Positions 1 to 6,765 of a stretch of 10,303 nucleotides of DNA are shown here, piece by piece. Every line of letters starts with the position of its first letter. The first letter of the stretch is position 1. Location of the stretch: positions 1-10,303 of the forward strand of contig JAISXJ010000136.1 of NCBI GenBank assembly GCA_031270565.1, written 5' to 3'. Source of the stretch: Prevotellaceae bacterium (GTDB lineage Bacteria; Bacteroidota; Bacteroidia; Bacteroidales; Paludibacteraceae). The notes below the pieces were generated by a model. The model had not been told where the DNA came from. It saw nothing but the letters and a program-made list of their open reading frames with translations, and made no database searches. Made by a program: the position numbers and the translations under genes.

Positions 1-1
1 T

Positions 2-1096
2 TGGGATGGATACAAATGGCAACCGGTGGGAGAACCCTATGTCCCTTATACAATCATTCCTGCGCCAACGTGTTTGCCTACACTTCCTGATTTGCGCATG
101 ACTGTATACAATCTTGGCGCAGACGCAGCTAAACTGATGGCTATCTATCCTGACCTTTCTCCTGCCAAACAGCAGATGGCATATCAGGCAAACAATGCTT
201 TCGACGAAACAGACGCCACTGTTTACGGCGATGTGTACCAGTGGGGACGTGTGGCTGACGGACACGAAAAAAGGACTGCGTCTGTTTATGAAACTACCGG
301 AGCGCTTTCGGACACTGACTTGGACGCTACCACCGGACAGGTGGCAAGTACTGCAACCGGCAAATACGGACACTTTATTAAAAGTCCCTCTGATGATTAC
401 AATTGGTATGGCGGTACAACTCCTGACAAGGACAACCTTTGGGGTAACGGCGAGGGCTTGAATCCACAGGACGATAATCAAGGCGGCGTTCTTAGCACCT
501 CGGACAGCAAATATTATCAAAACACAAACTGGAAAATACCTCAGAACAATCCCTGCCCTTCCGGCTGGCGTGTGCCTACGCAGGATGAATGGGAGCGGCT
601 TGTGGATTACGGCTGTGGCGCTCCTCAAACTGCTGGCGGTAGTTTGAATGTCTCTGAAACAGAGAACTATAAATCTCTTCGCGACATAACTTCAACAAAT
701 GCTCCTCTGACTTGGGTTCGCGTTAAGGAAGGTAAGGCATTTGCCGGCACTTGGATTAACGACGACCGTAGCGGTTATGCTGCATACAGAACAGATGTAT
801 GGGATGCTGCTATTGGTAACAACGGTTACTTTGATGATAGCGGCAATCCCGACTATACCAGACCCTTATACGCCGCTGCTGCTCCCGAACCTCTCCTCTT
901 CTTTCCTGTCACCGGATACCGCAATCGTTCGACTGGTAATTTATCCGGTACCGGCACCTACGGGTACTACTGGAGCAGTACAATTAACAATATCAGCAAC
1001 TCCACTCATTCTGTGAACTTCGTTAACGAAGGCATGACAATGAGCACCTCTTACCGTATTCACGGGCATAGCGTCCGGTGCGTGAAATCGTTATAA
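2..1096 (+). CDS. FISUMP-domain (Fibrobacter succinogenes major paralogous domain) surface protein, 5' partial
   Basis: The reading frame is open from base 2, so the gene begins upstream and the GTG at 26 is not a credible start. About 364 codons are visible, ending at TAA. The protein shows hallmarks of the TIGR02145/FISUMP family: an early 'YNLGAD' block, a 'VYGDVYQWGR' block, the signature CPSGWRVPTQDEW in the middle, a 'GYYWSS' block near the end, and the terminal 'HGHSVRCVK'. The family is cysteine-poor and secreted or surface-exposed; its biochemical role is not established. It is expanded in Fibrobacter and many Bacteroidales, often at the C-terminal end of longer multi-domain surface proteins, so the missing 5' part may carry a lipoprotein signal or Ig-like repeats (inference). 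No sorting domain follows, since the protein ends right after the VRC block. A terminator lies 25 bases after the stop. Confidence 0.85.
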   Translation, partial: WDGYKWQPVGEPYVPYTIIPAPTCLPTLPDLRMTVYNLGADAAKLMAIYPDLSPAKQQMAYQANNAFDETDATVYGDVYQWGRVADGHEKRTASVYETTGALSDTDLDATTGQVASTATGKYGHFIKSPSDDYNWYGGTTPDKDNLWGNGEGLNPQDDNQGGVLSTSDSKYYQNTNWKIPQNNPCPSGWRVPTQDEWERLVDYGCGAPQTAGGSLNVSETENYKSLRDITSTNAPLTWVRVKEGKAFAGTWINDDRSGYAAYRTDVWDAAIGNNGYFDDSGNPDYTRPLYAAAAPEPLLFFPVTGYRNRSTGNLSGTGTYGYYWSSTINNISNSTHSVNFVNEGMTMSTSYRIHGHSVRCVKSL

Positions 1097-1120
1097 TCTC
1101 ATCCGTTCAGAAACCAAACA

Positions 1121-1142
1121 AAAAGCCCCGCGCGGGGCTTTT
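1121..1142. terminator. Bidirectional Rho-independent terminator
   Basis: This is a perfect 22-base palindrome: stem AAAAGCCCC, loop GCGC, stem GGGGCTTTT. A T run follows on both strands (CTTTTTTAG on plus, CTTTTTGTTTG on minus). It lies between the convergent FISUMP gene (stop 1096) and the lipoprotein gene (stop 1171) and can terminate both. Confidence 0.93.
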
Positions 1143-1170
1143 TTAGTTTCTATGAAACAGGTTGCTTTTA

Positions 1171-1674
1171 TCATTGGTTGACCAGTCGATAAAATTCCAA
1201 AAAGTAGTCAACGTCGTCTTTACGATAGAAAAAATCCAGAAAGTAGAAATCATATTCTACGGTGTGCTTTTGGTCTGTTACAACCATGTGTTTTTTCTTG
1301 TAGATATAAGAAGTAATTAACGGCAGCAACTCACAGAACAAGCCTGCATCACCGGATTCGGAAATGTCTGTTACCGTCCGGATAGGGCTTTGTTGTTTCA
1401 AATTTACGGCAAGAGTGTTATCCACAGATATTCCTGTTGCCGTTGTATCGGAATCGAATGACAGCGTATAACATTTCTCACAGTCAACAGGTTTCAGATC
1501 TTTCTCCTGTAAATTGTGGTGTGCAATAAAAATTCCTGCCAATTTCCATTGTGTACCGGCTAATGACGGAAGGTTACTCACAGATTCACTGACAATATAT
1601 TCTGGTGCAACGTTACTACAACCACTCATCAGTGTGGCTGCAACAGCGCTCAAAAAAAACAGTTTTGATTTCAT
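1171..1674 (-). CDS. Small secreted lipoprotein, possible META/HslJ-like fold
   Basis: This 167-residue protein begins with a short basic/hydrophobic signal peptide ending in a lipobox (L-M-S-G-C, acylated Cys at 19), so it should be a membrane-anchored lipoprotein. The residues after Cys19 (SNVAPE) lack the K-(D/E)2-type acidic export signal known for Bacteroidetes surface lipoproteins, so a periplasm-facing location is more likely (inference). The mature part opens with 'LAGTQWKLAGI' (38-48), then 'CEKCYTLSFDSD' (65-76) with a C-x-x-C pair. This resembles small Bacteroidales lipoproteins with a 'W-K-L-x-G-I ... CYTL-F-D' pattern and, more distantly, META/HslJ domains. The C-terminal half is rich in aromatic and charged residues. 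No enzyme motif is visible and the function is unknown. The ATG start is supported by a good Shine-Dalgarno sequence at 1680-1685. No clear TAnnTTTG promoter was found upstream. It is a single-gene unit. Confidence 0.8.
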   Translation of the reverse strand: MKSKLFFLSAVAATLMSGCSNVAPEYIVSESVSNLPSLAGTQWKLAGIFIAHHNLQEKDLKPVDCEKCYTLSFDSDTTATGISVDNTLAVNLKQQSPIRTVTDISESGDAGLFCELLPLITSYIYKKKHMVVTDQKHTVEYDFYFLDFFYRKDDVDYFLEFYRLVNQ

Positions 1675-1679
1675 AAATT

Positions 1680-1685
1680 CTCCTT
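1680..1685 (-). promoter_or_regulatory. Shine-Dalgarno sequence for the lipoprotein gene
   Basis: On the minus strand AAGGAG lies 5 bases before the ATG at 1674. It fixes the start and stands out because the other genes in this window have weak or no such sequence, as is usual in Bacteroidota. Confidence 0.65.
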
Positions 1686-1814
1686 CTGTTTCGTTAAAAA
1701 CAAATGATTTAGATGATAAATAATTGTATTAAAAAATAATATACTCCTCATAGCAAATACCGTACTGAAAGAATGAAAGAACATAAATCTCGGTAAAAAA
1801 TGAGCAGTTTTAAG

Positions 1815-1853
1815 AAGACAGGCTACCCCTCAAAAACGGGAGTAGCCTGTCTT
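1815..1853 (-). terminator. Terminator hairpin after rprY
   Basis: A 12-bp perfect stem (1815-1826 paired with 1842-1853; AAGACAGGCTAC / GTAGCCTGTCTT) can be lengthened by further C-G pairs and closes a small loop. It starts 18 bases after the rprY stop on the minus strand and is most simply the terminator of the rprX-rprY operon. The following T tract is stronger on the plus strand (CTTTTCTTTA) than on the minus strand (CTTCTTAAAA), so it may work both ways, although no plus-strand gene runs into it here. Confidence 0.75.
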
Positions 1854-1870
1854 TTCTTTAGCATGAAAAT

Positions 1871-2560
1871 TTACTCGGGAGTAATCAGTTTATACCCCTT
1901 TCCGTGAATGTTGATAATTTCCAGATTAGGATCTGTTTTCAATATCTTGCGCAATTTGGTGATATACACGTCCATGCTACGAGCATTGAAATAGTTGTCT
2001 TCCACCCAAATGGTCTTCAATGCATAGTTGCGTTCGAGAATATTATTGGCATTTTGCGCCAACATAGTGAGCAACTCCGACTCTTTTGTTGTGAGTTTAA
2101 TGTTGCCGTCTGCAGAAATGAGCAACTGTTTCTGAGTATCGAATGTATATTTTCCGATTCGATATTCGTTACCGATTCTGTTTTTCTTTCCACTGATGCG
2201 TCTCAGGATAGCCTCGATACGCAACAGCAATTCTTCCATACTGAAAGGTTTGGTGATGTAATCATCCGCACCGATTTTGAAGCCGCCCAATACGTCTTCC
2301 TTGAGCGTTTTCACGGTCAGGAACACGATCGGCACAACACCGTTTACTCTACGAATGTCCTGAGCCAACGTAAATCCGTCTTTTTTAGGCATCATAACAT
2401 CAAGAATACAGATGTCGTACTTGTTAGAGATAAATGACTGATAACCGGCTTCTCCATCAGGTAATAGATTAACGTCGAAACCTTTGGCTTGAAGATACTC
2501 TTTGAGCAACATGCCCAAATTTTCGTCATCTTCGCACAATAAAATTTTTGTTTTTCCCAT
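1871..2560 (-). CDS. rprY: RprY-like OmpR-family response regulator
   Basis: This 229-residue protein has a complete OmpR/PhoB architecture. The receiver domain (about 5-115) has the acidic pocket E10/D11/D12, phospho-acceptor D54 in 'LDVMMPKKDG', the switch residue T82 and K104 in 'DDYITKPF'. The C-terminal winged-helix DNA-binding domain (about 130-226) includes 'LTTKESELL', 'NARSMDVYITKLRK' (recognition helix) and 'IINIHGKGYKL'. The wording of these blocks closely matches RprY of Bacteroides fragilis, a regulator studied for tetracycline-related and oxidative/metabolic responses. It should bind DNA after phosphorylation by the RprX-like kinase encoded 18 bases upstream in the same operon. 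The ATG start gives the expected family length. No residue needed for phosphorylation is missing. Confidence 0.95.
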   Translation of the reverse strand: MGKTKILLCEDDENLGMLLKEYLQAKGFDVNLLPDGEAGYQSFISNKYDICILDVMMPKKDGFTLAQDIRRVNGVVPIVFLTVKTLKEDVLGGFKIGADDYITKPFSMEELLLRIEAILRRISGKKNRIGNEYRIGKYTFDTQKQLLISADGNIKLTTKESELLTMLAQNANNILERNYALKTIWVEDNYFNARSMDVYITKLRKILKTDPNLEIINIHGKGYKLITPE

Positions 2561-2578
2561 ACGAATAAAAATAAAAAA

Positions 2579-4042
2579 TTAAATAATAACAGGTATTTGA
2601 ATTGTGAACTTTGTCCCCACACCATACTCACTATCAACATTGATAGAGCCATGATGATCGGTTATAATTTTCTTTACATACGCCAGTCCGAGACCGAATC
2701 CTTTTACGTTATGCACGTTACCGGTAGGCACGCGGTAGAAGCGTTCAAAGATATGTTTTGAATATTCTTTCTTGATACCGATTCCGTTATCCTCGATGAC
2801 GATGTAAAGTTTGTTTTTGTCATTCCATGTGCTGATGGTCAGCACCAGAGGGTTGCGACGGTATTTGATGGAATTTTCTATCAGATTGTAAATCACGCTG
2901 GAGAAATGTATTTCGTCAATCATCGCCGTAAAACGTTTTGCTTCCAGAGACAAAATGGTTGTTCCGCCGAGTTCATGAATTTTAAACGATAAATTTTTGA
3001 CCACCCTGTTTATTATCTCGTGCGCGTCGCCTGGTGTGAGGCGCAAAACTGATTTCTCCGACTGAAAAATAGAGGTCTGTAACACCTTTTCCACCAAAAT
3101 CACAAGTCTGGATGTTTCATTTCTTATGACAGATGACAGATGTTCTATCGTTGTTGGAGTTTTTTCAACATCCAAATCGTTCAGTATCTGTGCGGCAAGC
3201 GAAATGGAGGCTATTGGCGTTTTAAGTTCGTGTGTCATGTTGTTTAGAAAATCTATCTTTGCTTCCGAGCGTTGCTGTTGCCTCATCAGATAAAGGATGA
3301 TGAAAATAAACAGAAAAAACAGAATCACCGTTGTCAACAGCGATGGGAATACTATCTGCAATGCATCCTGATAATATGACATTTTCTTGGCAAAATAAAC
3401 GTTCAAAAAATATTGTCGGTTACTGTTACTGTTTTCATTCGGAAAAAATTGCTGATTGAATCGCAGACGGGCGTGATTTAACTCTTTATTATGATGGCAG
3501 GTATAAATGATTCGTCCATTCTTGTCGGTAACCGTGAAATGGTAGCAATGGTAAATACCGTTATTTAAGAGTTGTGCATAAATTTCACTGTCCAGTACAT
3601 CATAATTTACCCGTTCCGAGATATGCCGACCGGGAGCGTCATTCAGCAGATGCGACAACACATTATCAAGCAATTCTCTTGTCCGAAGCAGTTTTTTCTG
3701 TTGGTCTTCAATTATCACCTTGTGAATCTCCTGAGCAGGAACATTGACCGTATGCGACGACTTTTGATGTTTCAGCGTCGTCTTATTCACCGGCGAGGAG
3801 ATTTTAGGAGAAACACTGTTTTGATTTGGATGTGATTTTTCAAGAACATTATTAATATAGCGTTGCACTTCCAGAGTCTCCATTTTTTTTACTGCCTCGT
3901 ACAAAGAGTTTTGAACGTTGTTGCCGAATTGCTGTTCCAACATCAACGCAGTCTGCTTAATATAATGTAACTGCAACGTTACCAATGCCCCTACCGATAG
4001 AGACATCGCAATGATAAGCAACCAAACCCCTCTCTTTCTCAT
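2579..4042 (-). CDS. rprX: RprX-like sensor histidine kinase
   Basis: With the ATG at 4042 the protein is 487 residues long. It has a transmembrane helix at about 7-24, a periplasmic sensor region at about 25-229, and a second transmembrane helix at about 230-253. The cytoplasmic kinase core follows: H-box 'MTHELKTPIAS' with phospho-acceptor H271, N-box 'NLIENSIKY' (386-394), G1 'EDNGIGI' (417-423), F-box 'IFERFY' (431-436) and G2 'GFGLGL' (448-453). All catalytic boxes are intact. It autophosphorylates and passes phosphate to RprY; the signal is not known from sequence. An in-frame TTG at 4063 would add 7 residues. It is rejected because it is the last part of a promoter-like TATTTTTG box and the ATG places the first helix as in related kinases. 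The periplasmic part is polar, Ser/Asn/Gln-rich, and resembles no named sensor fold by eye. Confidence 0.93.
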   Translation of the reverse strand: MRKRGVWLLIIAMSLSVGALVTLQLHYIKQTALMLEQQFGNNVQNSLYEAVKKMETLEVQRYINNVLEKSHPNQNSVSPKISSPVNKTTLKHQKSSHTVNVPAQEIHKVIIEDQQKKLLRTRELLDNVLSHLLNDAPGRHISERVNYDVLDSEIYAQLLNNGIYHCYHFTVTDKNGRIIYTCHHNKELNHARLRFNQQFFPNENSNSNRQYFLNVYFAKKMSYYQDALQIVFPSLLTTVILFFLFIFIILYLMRQQQRSEAKIDFLNNMTHELKTPIASISLAAQILNDLDVEKTPTTIEHLSSVIRNETSRLVILVEKVLQTSIFQSEKSVLRLTPGDAHEIINRVVKNLSFKIHELGGTTILSLEAKRFTAMIDEIHFSSVIYNLIENSIKYRRNPLVLTISTWNDKNKLYIVIEDNGIGIKKEYSKHIFERFYRVPTGNVHNVKGFGLGLAYVKKIITDHHGSINVDSEYGVGTKFTIQIPVII

Positions 4043-4060
4043 ACATTCCAAAATAGGCAG

Positions 4061-4068
4061 CAAAAATA
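4061..4068 (-). promoter_or_regulatory. Putative Bacteroidota-type -7 promoter box for rprXY
   Basis: Read on the minus strand, TATTTTTG fits TAnnTTTG exactly and ends 18 bases before the rprX ATG, which would give a short leader. A TTG -33 element at the usual distance is not visible, so the promoter may be weak or activator-dependent. Confidence 0.45.
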
Positions 4069-4306
4069 ATATAAATTTTCCATATCTACTATTTTTTTTC
4101 TAAACAGAATATGTTAAAAAAGCTTGGTATCATTTATTTTTGCATTAAAAAAATGACTTATAGCCTGTTATCTTGTGTTTTTTAATAAAAAAAGGGCATT
4201 ACCGGCTGCAGATTTTTAATTTTAACGATAAAAAAATGGTATTATTTTCTGAAATTAGCAGGTTAACTTGGCAGAGTCAGACGCTTTTTTTTCCGACAAA
4301 CAGTCA
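4069..4306. other. AT-rich intergenic spacer without a recognised gene
   Basis: This spacer lies between the rprX promoter region and the 3' end of the UPF0104-like gene. It is strongly AT-rich with many A and T runs. No ORF, tRNA, clear repeat or convincing terminator was seen, although a terminator for the minus-strand membrane-protein operon would be expected here. Confidence 0.5.
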
Positions 4307-5254
4307 TTAACGATGTATATTGCGCACAAAAATAGAACCTGCAATCATTGGCAGGCAAAAATTAATAGCCCAAATCATGGCGCTCGAAAAGATGATGCCA
4401 AGCGTATTGGTGGAAAAAGCGCCAATCACCAGCGCCGCAAAAGAGGTGCGAACACCCAGTTCGGCAACCGTAACGGTAGGTATATAGGATAAAAACAGAT
4501 TGAAGGTAGGGATGGCTATTGCAGCCTGTTCAAGTGATATGTCCACGCCGAAAAACTGCAAGATTGTGTAGTATTGAACGCTGAAAATGGCATACCGGAT
4601 TGCCGAAAGCAGCAACACCGGCAATGATTCCCGCAACGTAAATTCGTTGAGTGATGCCACCAGAACGCCCGTCTTCAGACGTGGAAAACGATGCAGAAGT
4701 TTTCCTATTAACGGTAACAAAAAATAACCAACCAGCATAACGCCTGCCAGTGCGCCAACAACCGGCGCAGTCTGTTGAATGACGGGCTGATAGGCTTTGT
4801 CTGCAACAAAATGTACAAAAAAGAGGCACGACACCACGCCAACGGCACTGATAACAATCGTCTGTGCCAGACTTCCGATAAAGCCAAGCGCTATGCCAGA
4901 GAGCCGTTTTCCTTCGGGCAAAGCTAATGCGCGCGTTGGAAATTCACCCAGTCGATTGGGCGTAAAAAATGCGCCGGTCTGTCCCCAAAGCACCTGTCGC
5001 GTTGCCTCGCGCAATGACACGGGCGAGAGATGCCGTAACAAACGCTGCCACTTCAACGCCTCAAACAGGATGTTGAACGGTAACAGCGCCAAAGTCAGCA
5101 GCAGCCATTTATAATGTGTCCGGTCGGATTGCGAGAGCCACTCAAAGAAAGCTCCGTAATCGTCGAACCGGTACAGCTGATAGCCTAAAAAAACGTATGC
5201 CGACACGACAACAGCCCACGAAATTATCCGATATATAATCTTTTTTGCTGACAT
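4307..5254 (-). CDS. UPF0104 / AglD2-like (lysylphosphatidylglycerol synthase TM region) integral membrane protein
   Basis: This 315-residue polytopic protein has hydrophobic segments at roughly 8-25, 50-66, 120-150, 163-184, 210-233, 243-262, 268-290 and 291-310. Conserved-looking blocks are 'TPNRLGEFPTRAL' (98-110) and 'PTVTVAELGVR' (259-269), the polar intramembrane motifs typical of PF03706. In MprF this domain flips aminoacylated phospholipids, and stand-alone members are linked with lipid or polyprenyl-glycan translocation. The aminoacyl-transferase domain of MprF is absent, so it is not a lysyl-PG synthase by itself. The exact substrate cannot be read from sequence. An ATG at 5254 is preferred over the adjoining GTG at 5257. 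The start lies only 7 bases after the stop of the GtrA-like gene, which implies one transcript and probably coupled translation. Confidence 0.82.
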   Translation of the reverse strand: MSAKKIIYRIISWAVVVSAYVFLGYQLYRFDDYGAFFEWLSQSDRTHYKWLLLTLALLPFNILFEALKWQRLLRHLSPVSLREATRQVLWGQTGAFFTPNRLGEFPTRALALPEGKRLSGIALGFIGSLAQTIVISAVGVVSCLFFVHFVADKAYQPVIQQTAPVVGALAGVMLVGYFLLPLIGKLLHRFPRLKTGVLVASLNEFTLRESLPVLLLSAIRYAIFSVQYYTILQFFGVDISLEQAAIAIPTFNLFLSYIPTVTVAELGVRTSFAALVIGAFSTNTLGIIFSSAMIWAINFCLPMIAGSIFVRNIHR

Positions 5255-5261
5255 CACCGAA

Positions 5262-5759
5262 TTACAATCGGAATGAAAAATATTTTTGCGAGAAATAACT
5301 CACTATTGCCGTGGCGATGGTAATGACCATTTTAGAGGGTGTTGGATACCACATAAAGACTTCTACAAACAGTTTCAGGCAAAAATAATGAATCAAAAGA
5401 CATACGCACACCACCAGCAGATACCTGAACAGCTGCTTTCTTTTGCGCATTGCCGACCCCGAAAAACTAACGTAGCGCCCCAGCCAAAATCCGCTCAAAA
5501 ACGTTATCGGGAACGAAAATATCAGTGAAGCTATGTGAGGCGTAAAGGTTAGAAAAAGGAAATCAACATTCTGTTTGGCAAATATAAAGTTGTACAATAC
5601 GAAATAAAGCACCCAGTCAAAACCCATATTGCAAGCGCCGGAAACACCATAACGAAAGGTTTGTTGAGAGATGACCTTGCGAAACGGCGGGAAGAAAAAA
5701 TCAATCAATGCACCAATTTTTTGTCCTAACAGAGAGTTGAAACGGCAATGTAGAGACAT
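5262..5759 (-). CDS. GtrA-family four-helix membrane protein
   Basis: This 165-residue protein has a basic N-terminal region and then four membrane helices at about 38-60, 72-94, 110-132 and 143-160. The first helix opens with 'FRYGVSGACNMGFDWVLY', matching the conserved GtrA start (F-R/K-Y/F-x-x-x-G ... D), and the protein ends with 'SYFSQKYFSF', close to the family's terminal 'W/Y-x-F' pattern. GtrA proteins (PF04138) are thought to move polyprenyl-phosphate-linked sugars across the cytoplasmic membrane, often beside a GtrB/DPM1-type glycosyltransferase. No such enzyme is in this window. The next gene of the operon is the UPF0104-like protein, so the pair probably acts in envelope lipid or glycan transport (inference). 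The ATG start is used. A minus-strand -7 box lies at 5837-5844. Confidence 0.82.
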   Translation of the reverse strand: MSLHCRFNSLLGQKIGALIDFFFPPFRKVISQQTFRYGVSGACNMGFDWVLYFVLYNFIFAKQNVDFLFLTFTPHIASLIFSFPITFLSGFWLGRYVSFSGSAMRKRKQLFRYLLVVCVCLLIHYFCLKLFVEVFMWYPTPSKMVITIATAIVSYFSQKYFSFRL

Positions 5760-5772
5760 TTGAATTGAATAT

Positions 5773-5803
5773 TTGGTTGTTTAGTAATAAAGTTATACCT
5801 TTG
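5773..5803 (+). promoter_or_regulatory. Bacteroidota-type promoter for rsmA-corA
   Basis: A TTG (within TTTG) at 5773-5775 is followed after 20 bases by TACCTTTG at 5796-5803. This matches the known Bacteroidota -33 TTTG / -7 TAnnTTTG arrangement. Transcription would start near 5810 and leave a leader of about 108 bases before rsmA. The first transcribed bases include a small hairpin, CTCTAT-TTTG-ATAGAG (5808-5823). Confidence 0.7.
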
Positions 5804-5844
5804 TACGCTCTATTTTGATAGAGATATAGAGCGGGTCAAAGGTA
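5796..5844. repeat. Imperfect inverted repeat joining two convergent promoters
   Basis: The left arm reads TACCTTTG-tac-GCTCTAT (5796-5813). The right arm reads ATAGAGC-gggt-CAAAGGTA (5826-5844). The arms are complementary at both conserved blocks, with a 3- versus 4-base unpaired stretch. A shorter internal copy, ATAGAG at 5818-5823, can pair with the same left block. Confidence 0.8.
5837..5844 (-). promoter_or_regulatory. Opposing -7 promoter box for the GtrA-like operon
   Basis: On the minus strand TACCTTTG is an exact TAnnTTTG match, about 78 bases upstream of the GtrA-like ATG. The nearest upstream TTG is only 13 bases away instead of about 20, so the -33 part is poor. It faces the rsmA promoter, so the two transcripts would overlap. 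Confidence 0.45.
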
Positions 5845-5917
5845 CATTTTTTTTCTGCAAAAGTCCTTTATCCCTATTCATTTAACAAATTAATTATGTC
5901 GGACGTTCCTTTATCAC

Positions 5918-6709
5918 ATGATCGAAGTACGCGCAAAAAAACGCTTAGGACAACATTTCCTCAAAGATATGTTGATAGCCCGTCGCATAGTGGAAAGCAT
6001 CGGGGCAGACAACCGTACGCACGTTCTTGAGATAGGCGCCGGCACAGGCGCACTCACGCAATTCCTTCTGAACAATTCCAATATTTTACTCAAAGCCATA
6101 GAAATAGATGCCGAATCAATCGGTTATCTGCATCGACAGTTTCCGCAACTTGATGTTATCGAAGGTGATTTTCTTCGGTACCCAATTGATACGCTCTTTG
6201 CGGGAGAGGCATTTTCCGTGATAGGGAATTTTCCATATAACATTTCGAGCCAGATTTTTTTCAAGATACTGCAACACCGTAACCGGATACCAAGCGTGGT
6301 ATGTATGCTGCAAAAAGAGGTCGCAGAGCGTATTGCCGCTCCTGCCGGAAGCAAAGTTTACGGCATCACCAGCGTATTGCTTCAGACATTCTACCGGATT
6401 GACTATCTTTTCACGGTAGAGGCGCACGCCTTTGAGCCTCCGCCCAAGGTCAGATCGGCTGTTGTTCGCCTTACGCGCAACCAAATCCAATCGCTTGACT
6501 GCGACCAAGAGCAGTTTGTGCGTGTCGTGAAAACAGCCTTCAATCAGCGCCGGAAAATGTTGCGCAATTCCCTTAAACCTATTACAGCAGATACGCCTTT
6601 GCCGGAACCCGTGTTCGACAGGCGTCCGGAACAACTGAGTGTCGCTCAATTTGTGGAGTTGACTAAACTCATTGAAAAAAAACTATCTATTCTAACACCG
6701 TCCGTTTAA
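5918..6709 (+). CDS. rsmA: 16S rRNA (adenine1518-N6/adenine1519-N6)-dimethyltransferase
   Basis: This is RsmA/KsgA (263 residues, normal length), which uses S-adenosylmethionine to dimethylate two adjacent adenines in the 3'-terminal hairpin of 16S rRNA late in small-subunit assembly. Visible motifs are 'LGQHFL' (10-15), SAM-binding motif I 'LEIGAGTG' (37-44), acidic 'EID' (62-64), motif III 'GDF' (83-85), the catalytic N-(F/L)-P-Y-N motif as NFPYN (104-108), 'FEPPPKVRSAV' (172-182) and the C-terminal 'FNQRRKMLRNSLK' (208-220). Motif IV has F in place of the more common L at its second position, a variant that I recall as usual in Bacteroidales. The ATG at 5918 starts the protein at the expected place before 'VRAKKRLGQHF'. 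The gene has its own promoter upstream and is followed after 56 bases by corA. Confidence 0.96.
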   Translation: MIEVRAKKRLGQHFLKDMLIARRIVESIGADNRTHVLEIGAGTGALTQFLLNNSNILLKAIEIDAESIGYLHRQFPQLDVIEGDFLRYPIDTLFAGEAFSVIGNFPYNISSQIFFKILQHRNRIPSVVCMLQKEVAERIAAPAGSKVYGITSVLLQTFYRIDYLFTVEAHAFEPPPKVRSAVVRLTRNQIQSLDCDQEQFVRVVKTAFNQRRKMLRNSLKPITADTPLPEPVFDRRPEQLSVAQFVELTKLIEKKLSILTPSV

Positions 6710-6765
6710 AGACTCTCCATGTCGTTTGACATAGCGCCTTATTCGGACTTAAAACGAGAGAAACT

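Noticed and set aside
26..28. GTG at the left edge as the start of the FISUMP gene
   Set aside because: The frame stays open to the window edge with family-like sequence before it (WDGYKWQPV), so the gene is truncated by the window.
1904..2437. Long open frame on the plus strand opposite rprY (177 codons)
   Set aside because: Complete overlap with a well-recognised response regulator gene and no plausible protein motifs.
4135..4142. TATTTTTG on the plus strand, an exact match to the -7 consensus
   Set aside because: No TTG at the proper distance and no plus-strand gene until 5918; in AT-rich spacer such matches occur by chance.
6116..6649. Long open frame on the minus strand opposite rsmA (177 codons)
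   Set aside because: It lies wholly antisense to a clearly conserved gene, has no family likeness, and reflects codon structure of rsmA.
6719..6732. Small hairpin ATGTC-GTTT-GACAT between rsmA and corA considered as a terminator
   Set aside because: The stem is only five AT-containing pairs and no T tract follows; the genes are more likely cotranscribed.
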